13,060 nucleotides of DNA, from positions 4,505 to 17,564 of the forward strand of contig DBXF01000011.1 of the NCBI GenBank assembly GCA_002309295.1. The letters run 5' to 3'. The notes under the pieces are model-generated. The model ran no database searches and was not told the DNA's origin. It saw only the letters and a program-made list of their open reading frames with translations. The translations under genes and the position numbers were made by a program. The stretch comes from Bacteroidales bacterium UBA1219. Its GTDB lineage: Bacteria; Bacteroidota; Bacteroidia; Bacteroidales; P3. Positions 1 through 4,672 of this stretch are shown piece after piece. Within the stretch, counting starts at the first letter, position 1; the number at the start of each line of letters is the position of its first letter.

Positions 1-1013
1 AAGCCGAGAGCCATGCGGTAGTTGTTGTCGTATTCTATGGCGTTCCAGTCGCCGAAGATGTTTTTGGTCGTGTTTTCGGTGTATTTTGCGCCGTTCCATT
101 GCGAGTAGGTGAGGTCGAGTCCGACGGTCCATTTGTCGGCTTTGTTGAAAGCCACGCCCAATCCCACTACCGAAGGCAGTTCGAGGCTGCTTACGTAACT
201 CTCGGTGGGGAACACGGTATCAGCGATATACTCTGTGCCGCTTTTGGTTGAGAAGGTGTAGATGGTAGCCTTGTCGTCCACGTTGAGTTTGAAGGGACAG
301 GAGTAGGTTAGGCCGAAGGTCATGGAGTTCTCGTTGGCTAGCGGCAGTATGTACTGCAATCCGAAATCGAGGGAGAAATTACGTACTACTGTTTCTTTCT
401 GCTTGCGCGAGCTAAGGGCGTAGATGGAGTCGAAATGGTAAGTTATTGCACGGTTGATGTTACCGAAAAGGAAATTGGCGTTGAAACCGGCCGAGAGCGA
501 AGGGGTGATGCTGAAGGCGTGTCCCCAGTATATTTTGTTGATGCCGCCGCTACCGTCGAACACCGTGGTTACGTTGCCGAAACTGGTGTCGGGGATAACG
601 AGGGTGGTCTTGTAGTTAAGCTCGGACCACGGCACAAGGCCTATGCTTGTCTTCCACCAACGGGTGATGGGGAAACCTATGGCTATGTGCGACAGGTTGC
701 CGTTGGCGTCGCGGTAGGTCTGGTTATTGTCCGTAAGACGTTCGAAATCGAAAACCAGACCGAAGTCGAACACAAACGACTGTGTGTCGATGGCCGTGTA
801 CGAAGCAGGGTTGTTGCTGTTGATGGCGAAATTGTTGCGTACGGTGTACGACAATCCTGCCATGGCGTTGGTGTAGGGATTGTTGTACGGCGATTTTATC
901 TCGCCGATGCCGAACTGCGAGTATGGCGAGTTGATGCCGTTCTGAGCCCACGCTGCGGCACAGGCGACGGTCATCACAACCGCAATCATTATGCTATTTA
1001 TTTTGGTTTTCAT
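1..1013 (-). CDS. Outer-membrane beta-barrel protein, 3' part missing
   Basis: The frame is open from an ATG at 1013 to the left edge: 337 complete codons with no stop, so the C-terminus lies outside the window. The N-terminus is a signal peptide: two lysines in the first four residues, a hydrophobic run, then AAAWA before Q24, with predicted cleavage after A23. The mature protein begins NGINSPYSQFGIGEI, which matches the SPYS-x-FG-G motif seen at the start of many Bacteroidota outer-membrane proteins. It continues with alternating aromatic and polar residues typical of beta-strands. An OMPP1/FadL-like transporter family is the likely home, but the substrate is unknown. The start lies 20 bp inside the coaX reading frame, so translation is probably coupled. 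In other Bacteroidales a similar OMP gene commonly follows coaX (from memory). Confidence 0.8.
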   Translation of the reverse strand, partial: MKTKINSIMIAVVMTVACAAAWAQNGINSPYSQFGIGEIKSPYNNPYTNAMAGLSYTVRNNFAINSNNPASYTAIDTQSFVFDFGLVFDFERLTDNNQTYRDANGNLSHIAIGFPITRWWKTSIGLVPWSELNYKTTLVIPDTSFGNVTTVFDGSGGINKIYWGHAFSITPSLSAGFNANFLFGNINRAITYHFDSIYALSSRKQKETVVRNFSLDFGLQYILPLANENSMTFGLTYSCPFKLNVDDKATIYTFSTKSGTEYIADTVFPTESYVSSLELPSVVGLGVAFNKADKWTVGLDLTYSQWNGAKYTENTTKNIFGDWNAIEYDNNYRMALG

Positions 1014-1734
1014 TATATTCCAATATTTTGTTTAATCCTATCAGTGTCAAGTCTTTGACGTAATTTGTGTCGATGTCGCCGCATTTCAGCTTCTGCTCGA
1101 GCAAAAGGCCGTCGCCGCCTGTTATCACCGCTTTAAGCTCTTCGTGATCTATGCTGTACATGTCGTAAAAACCATAGAGCTCCAGCAAGGTAGCGATATA
1201 AACGCCCGAAAGTATTGACATTCGGGTACTTCCGCTGCCTCTTTTGTTGAGTTCGTTTACATCCGACAAGTGCAATAACGGTAATTTCTTCGTAAAAGTA
1301 TGTAGGGCCTCAAATTTCATTGTAAATCCCGGCAAAATGGCGATGCCGTCGAATATTCCATTTATGTCGATAAGGTCCACGGTGATGCAGGTGCCGGCAT
1401 CTATCACAAGGCAGTTTCGCGAGGGGAAAAGTGCAGCGGCTCCCACGCAGGCGGCAATGCGGTCGGGACCGAGGGTTTCGGGAGTTTCGTAGTCGATGAC
1501 TATGGGTAGCGGCATCTGTGCGTTGAGGGTGTAGAAATGTGCCTGTTGTGGTGTGATGTTTTGGAAATCAATATCTTGTCCCACCGACGATGCAATAACG
1601 GCCTCTATCGGGTATTGTCCGAAAAGGGCGCTGTATTGCTCGGTGTTTTCCAATATGCCCGAAGCGACGATAGTTTCGCCATCGAATACCGCGAATTTGG
1701 TGCGTGTGTTTCCGGTGTCTATCGTCAGGTTCAT
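994..1734 (-). CDS. coaX: Type III pantothenate kinase
   Basis: This 246-residue protein phosphorylates pantothenate to 4'-phosphopantothenate, the first step of coenzyme A synthesis, in the cytoplasm. It has the ASKHA-fold landmarks of type III enzymes: DTGNTRTKF at residues 6-14 (phosphate loop), GPDR at 89-92, IDAGT at 111-115 with the catalytic Asp112, and TGGDG near 209-213. The length is normal for the family. Type III kinases need a monovalent cation and, unlike CoaA, are not strongly inhibited by CoA (family knowledge). The ATG lies 4 bp after the pth stop, and the 3' end overlaps the OMP start by 20 bp, so it is an inner gene of a four-gene operon. Confidence 0.95.
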   Translation of the reverse strand: MNLTIDTGNTRTKFAVFDGETIVASGILENTEQYSALFGQYPIEAVIASSVGQDIDFQNITPQQAHFYTLNAQMPLPIVIDYETPETLGPDRIAACVGAAALFPSRNCLVIDAGTCITVDLIDINGIFDGIAILPGFTMKFEALHTFTKKLPLLHLSDVNELNKRGSGSTRMSILSGVYIATLLELYGFYDMYSIDHEELKAVITGGDGLLLEQKLKCGDIDTNYVKDLTLIGLNKILEYNENQNK

Positions 1735-1738
1735 CGGG

Positions 1739-2365
1739 TTATTTTTTTGTGTTGAAGTAGTTCATTGTGCGTTCGATGCCTATGGTGGCGAAGGATTTGA
1801 CTATCTCGCAGGCGGTGTCGGCTTTTTCGCTGATGATGGCGAGGTCGTCGTCGGGAAATTTGCTGAGCACGTAATCCACCTGGCGGCCGCGCGAGAAGTT
1901 GTCGCCTATGCCCACGCGCAGACGGGCGTAGTCCTGTGTGCCGAGACACATCTCTATGTCGGTGAGGCCGTTGTGTCCGCCGGCTCCGCCTTTGCCTTTC
2001 AGGCGCAGGGTTCCCACGGGCAGGGCGAGGTCGTCAACAATAACGAGGATGTTCTCGCGGGGAATCTTTTCCGTTGTCATCCAGTATTTTACGGCTTTGC
2101 CGCTGAGGTTCATGTAGGTGGTGGGCTTTATCAGCACAAGGGTGCGGCCTTTGTATTTGGCTTCGGCGCGGTAGGCGTGACGCGAAAGGGCGAAATCGCA
2201 CTCGAGCTCCTTGGCCACGCGGTCTATCATGATAAATCCGGCGTTGTGGCGTGTGCCCTCGTATTCGCTGCCAATGTTGCCCAGTCCAACTATGAGGTAT
2301 TTCATCGTGTTATCGGTTGCTTCGGCCTCGGAGCCGCAATGGAAAAGCCTTCTCAGCCAGTTCAT
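1739..2365 (-). CDS. pth: Peptidyl-tRNA hydrolase
   Basis: It cleaves the ester bond of peptidyl-tRNAs that drop off ribosomes and so recycles tRNA. Counted from the inner Met at 2305, the sequence has GLGN with Asn10 and TRHNAGF with His20, the catalytic pair in E. coli Pth numbering. It also has PTTYMNLSG, VDDLALP (catalytic Asp) and GGHNGL. The chosen ATG at 2365 begins 1 bp after the stop of the upstream gene and adds 20 residues (a basic, hydrophobic N-terminus followed by an acidic linker) before the usual MKYLIVGLGN start. The alternative is 1739-2305 (188 residues), which matches the usual family length. The function is secure, the start is not. Confidence 0.93.
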   Translation of the reverse strand: MNWLRRLFHCGSEAEATDNTMKYLIVGLGNIGSEYEGTRHNAGFIMIDRVAKELECDFALSRHAYRAEAKYKGRTLVLIKPTTYMNLSGKAVKYWMTTEKIPRENILVIVDDLALPVGTLRLKGKGGAGGHNGLTDIEMCLGTQDYARLRVGIGDNFSRGRQVDYVLSKFPDDDLAIISEKADTACEIVKSFATIGIERTMNYFNTKK

Positions 2366-2366
2366 T

Positions 2367-3257
2367 TTAGTAGATGCCTTGTTCGTGAAGTTCTTTCAGA
2401 CGTTGCACCACCATGGGGCGGTCTTCTTTGTAAGTAACTCCAAACCAGCGTGCTGTGGTCTGCAGTACCTGCATCGTGGCGCTGCCCTCGTTGATGAAGG
2501 TGTTCACCGCAAAGGGTATGTAGTATTCCGATTTCAGCTCGTGGCCCGATTTTTTGAGAAATTCCACAAAGAGTTTCTCCGATTTTGCGAAATAGTCGGG
2601 GGTGAAACCGAAGAGGTTCATCGACACTATGGCGTCGGCGGGGAGGGGATGCATGGAGCCGTCGCTGTCCTTGTATTCGATGCCGTTGGCGGTGCGCGAG
2701 ATGGCGGTGCGTTCGGTCATGGAGACGAGGTTGCCGGCGGCGTCGATGTTGCACACACCGCGCGACACGGAGCCGTTTTCGGACAAGGTGTTTTCCAATC
2801 GGTAACCCACCATGCAATAGCGACATTGCGCGTCGCCGAGGGTCTGCAGGTGCGCGCCCATCACCTCGAAAGCGTTACGGCCGTAGAAATCGTCGGCGTT
2901 GATGATGGCGAAAGGCTCGTGGATGGCGTCCTTGGCCATAAGTATGGCGTGGTTGGTGCCCCATGGTTTTTCGCGGCCTTCGGGCACGGTGAAGCCTTCG
3001 GGAAGCTTGTTCAGCTCCTGGAACACGTATTCCATCTGTATTTTGTTGCCGAAACGCTCGGGGGTGAAAATTTGGCGGAAATCGTTTTCGAAGCTGTGGC
3101 GGATAACGAACACCACTTTGCCGAATCCGGCGCGTATGGCGTCCTGTATGGAGTAGTCCATTATGGTTTCGCCGTTGGGGCCTACGTTGTCGAGTTGTTT
3201 CAGTCCGCCGTAGCGGCTGCCCATGCCAGCGGCAAGAACTAATAAGGTCGGTTTCAT
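2367..3257 (-). CDS. Sugar-phosphate-type nucleotidyltransferase
   Basis: This 296-residue cytosolic protein has the Rossmann-like nucleotidyltransferase fold. The signature LAAGMGSRYGGLKQ spans residues 8-21, with the glycine-rich NTP loop, Arg15 and Lys20. PWGTNHAI follows at 99-106, and INADDFYG at 119-126 supplies the metal-binding aspartates. Such enzymes join an NTP to a sugar phosphate or a similar alcohol phosphate with release of pyrophosphate. The sequence does not show which nucleotide or sugar is used, so no gene symbol is given. It is the first gene of the operon with pth, coaX and the OMP. The ATG at 3257 puts the NTP loop at the usual distance from the N-terminus. A TAnnTTTG promoter box lies about 57 bp upstream. 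Confidence 0.85.
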   Translation of the reverse strand: MKPTLLVLAAGMGSRYGGLKQLDNVGPNGETIMDYSIQDAIRAGFGKVVFVIRHSFENDFRQIFTPERFGNKIQMEYVFQELNKLPEGFTVPEGREKPWGTNHAILMAKDAIHEPFAIINADDFYGRNAFEVMGAHLQTLGDAQCRYCMVGYRLENTLSENGSVSRGVCNIDAAGNLVSMTERTAISRTANGIEYKDSDGSMHPLPADAIVSMNLFGFTPDYFAKSEKLFVEFLKKSGHELKSEYYIPFAVNTFINEGSATMQVLQTTARWFGVTYKEDRPMVVQRLKELHEQGIY

Positions 3258-3313
3258 GTTATTGTATCGTATTTAACTGATAATCAATAATTAGTGTTAA
3301 TTGTAACGTTTTG

Positions 3314-3321
3314 CAAAGATA
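3314..3321 (-). promoter_or_regulatory. Candidate -7 box for the nucleotidyltransferase operon
   Basis: On the minus strand the sequence reads TATCTTTG, an exact match to the Bacteroidota -7 consensus TAnnTTTG. It lies 57 bp upstream of the start at 3257, in an AT-rich 170-bp gap between divergent genes. No clear TTTG is seen about 19 bp further upstream, so the -33 element is weak or absent. Confidence 0.5.
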
Positions 3322-3427
3322 CGAAAAAAAGTTGGATTTGAGAAAAGTTTTTTTTGGATATAAAGAAATGCACATTTTGATGCAATAAAATAAGAGAAAT
3401 GTCGTTATAAGAGCAAAAATATACGCT

Positions 3428-3697
3428 ATGAATACTATATTATTAAAAGATAGTGCGTTGAATAGTTTGTGGAACTACCTGCAAAGCCTTTCGCTTTCGG
3501 CTAAAGACAGTCGATGGTTGGCCGACCAACTTATTATGAACGCAGAACGCCAGGAGACAAAACAGCTTGTTTTTACTCATATTGATGAGGATTTTCTTCC
3601 CTCTGAAAAGGTTTTGTCACGCGTTCTCGGTCCGGTTCCCGGCAACATCGACATTGACAAAGAGATTGATTTGATGTGGAAGGAGCGTGCAAAATGA
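3428..3697 (+). CDS. Small protein, probable antitoxin of PIN toxin
   Basis: This is an 89-residue soluble protein with no signal peptide or membrane segment. I do not recognise a named family. The N-terminal half is predicted helical with the segment SLSAKDSRWLADQLI, and the C-terminal half is acidic (HIDEDFLP, GNIDIDKEIDLMWKE). Its role is inferred from position. It is the first gene of a two-gene unit, and its stop overlaps the start of a PIN-domain nuclease (ATGA at 3694-3697), the usual order for VapBC-like toxin-antitoxin pairs. The N-terminal part may bind DNA and the C-terminal tail may wrap the toxin, but no ribbon-helix-helix, AbrB or HTH motif is evident. No consensus -7 box was found upstream on this strand. 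Confidence 0.65.
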   Translation: MNTILLKDSALNSLWNYLQSLSLSAKDSRWLADQLIMNAERQETKQLVFTHIDEDFLPSEKVLSRVLGPVPGNIDIDKEIDLMWKERAK

Positions 3698-4113
3698 GGA
3701 TTTTTCTTGACACCAACGTGATATTGGATTATCTTTGCAAACGCGAGCCGTTCTGCAAAGATGCGGATATACTTTTTGAGATTTTTGAACGAAAAATCCA
3801 CACAGGTATTGTCTCCACGCTAACCGTAATAAACACTGCATATATTTTACATAAACTGTTTCCCAAACAGCAAATTAAGGGCCTTGTCGACTGGCTATGC
3901 TCCGATTTTGAGGTGGTTTCCGTGAGAAGAGAGGATGTTGTTTTGGCAAACAACAATGCTTCCGCCAAAGATTTTGAGGATGCAGTGCAGTACTACTCGG
4001 CCTTGAGCCACAATCCAGATTTGATTCTTACACGAGACAAAAACGGTTTTGAAGGTTTGGGGGTTACAGTGATGACACCTTCAGAATTTATAGCAGCAAG
4101 CAGAAAGGCATAG
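3694..4113 (+). CDS. PIN-domain ribonuclease, VapC-like toxin
   Basis: This 139-residue protein is predicted to be a metal-dependent endoribonuclease. It begins MRIFLDTNVILDYL, the classic PIN opening with Asp6. It later has AKDFEDAVQYYSAL (Asp93 and Asp96) and LTRDKNGF (Asp115), giving the acidic cluster that binds Mg2+ or Mn2+. The usual mid-domain Glu is less obvious (VINTAYIL near 45-52), as in some other members of this group. I chose the ATG at 3694 over an in-frame ATG at 3676. It directly precedes the LDTN motif, has a strong AGGAG at 3681-3685 with 8 bp spacing, and overlaps the upstream stop as ATGA. It pairs with the preceding small gene as a probable toxin-antitoxin cassette; the RNA target is unknown. 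Confidence 0.85.
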   Translation: MRIFLDTNVILDYLCKREPFCKDADILFEIFERKIHTGIVSTLTVINTAYILHKLFPKQQIKGLVDWLCSDFEVVSVRREDVVLANNNASAKDFEDAVQYYSALSHNPDLILTRDKNGFEGLGVTVMTPSEFIAASRKA

Positions 4114-4141
4114 CTTTCCAAACAAGAAGCATTTTGTGAAA

Positions 4142-4162
4142 TAGGCACCTAAAAGTTGCCTA
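4142..4162 (+). terminator. Weak hairpin after PIN gene
   Basis: TAGGCA at 4142-4147 pairs with TGCCTA at 4157-4162 across a 9-base loop, 28 bp after the PIN stop. There is no T-run after it, so a role as an intrinsic terminator is doubtful. Confidence 0.25.
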
Positions 4163-4406
4163 AAACAAATCCTGCGACTATTTCTAATTATATTTTATTG
4201 ATACACAAGTGGTTATCTTCTTGGGTGATAAAAGTCATTAAAACATTTGCCTGTTTCATAAAAAAAGCGTAATTTTGCAAAGTCTTTTACTCCGAAGCCC
4301 CGGTGGGCAATTCCTTTGTGCATTTGGGGTGGGGCAAGGGACCAACATAATGAAAAGACGTTGAACTGACGTTTTATCTGCGACCATTCGAACTTCGCAA
4401 ATTCGC

Positions 4407-4414
4407 TATCTTTC
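4407..4414 (+). promoter_or_regulatory. Near-consensus -7 box upstream of RNA candidate
   Basis: TATCTTTC differs from TAnnTTTG only at the last base and lies about 34 bp before the first hairpin arm. No good -33 element is visible at the right distance. It is a weak call. Confidence 0.25.
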
Positions 4415-4447
4415 GCACGATAAAGCAATGGTTGAACGCCTCATGGG

Positions 4448-4582
4448 TGTATAATTATGTCCGTGCATACGGATGTCTATTATACAATTCACGTGGGCTT
4501 CGGCATTGCTTATTCTCGAAAGATGGGCATGCGAAGGCCCGGATGGTGGGATAAGCAAAGGACTTGATTCCCACGTTTTTTT
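4448..4582 (+). ncRNA. Candidate structured small RNA or leader ending in terminator
   Basis: Two hairpins lie in tandem. Hairpin 1 has arms TGTATAAT (4448-4455) and ATTATACA (4479-4486), an internal loop, then GTCCGT (4459-4464) with ACGGAT (4469-4474) around a GCAT loop, with one G-U pair. Hairpin 2 is closed by ACGTGGG (4491-4497) with CCCACGT (4570-4576), contains a second perfect stem TTGCTTAT (4506-4513) with ATAAGCAA (4551-4558), and has a small GGGC/GCCC apical stem (4525-4528/4537-4540). Seven Ts follow at 4576-4582, as in an intrinsic terminator. A near-consensus box TATCTTTC (4407-4414) could start a transcript of about 160 nt. It matches no RNA family I can recognise (not tRNA, SRP RNA, RNase P RNA or tmRNA by eye). 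Alternatively it is a leader that attenuates the downstream gene, or a palindromic DNA element. Confidence 0.5.
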
Positions 4583-4672
4583 ATTGTGCTTTTGATTGGA
4601 AAAACAGAATTTGCGGCGGCAGGGAATCGACGCCTTTTAAAGTTGCGCCCGGCACGTATTAGGGTTGTATCT

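Larger units (their letters stand above)
4114..4672. other. 559-bp gene-free stretch holding structured RNA
   Basis: No convincing coding region is seen here. The first third (4163-4260) is plain AT-rich sequence. From 4270 to 4430 the base composition is mixed. A 71-codon minus-strand frame at 4213-4428 lacks any recognisable motif and is not called. The right part holds two strong hairpins ending in a T-run (listed separately). The open frame of the following gene extends back to a GTG at 4586, but that segment is more GC-rich and codes for an arginine-rich, unconserved-looking leader. Confidence 0.5.

Noticed and set aside
3258..3427. Consensus promoter for the toxin-antitoxin-like pair
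   Set aside because: No TAnnTTTG match was found on the plus strand in this gap. The nearest candidates have TA and TTTG at the wrong spacing.
3676..3693. Upstream ATG for the PIN gene adding six residues
   Set aside because: The ATG at 3694 overlaps the preceding stop, has AGGAG at proper spacing and directly precedes the conserved LDTN motif.
4213..4428. 71-codon minus-strand open frame in the gap after the PIN gene
   Set aside because: No motif, no neighbour on the same strand and no convincing start context. Its start overlaps the possible promoter of the RNA candidate. It could be a remnant or chance frame.
4440..4582. Retron or group II intron RNA
   Set aside because: No reverse transcriptase is encoded nearby, and domain V-like or msr/msd features are not seen.
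4586..4672. GTG start that would lengthen the mosaic surface gene by 29 codons
   Set aside because: The extra segment begins right after the T-run of the candidate terminator and codes for an arginine-rich leader of different composition. The ATG at 4673 has a better ribosome-binding context.
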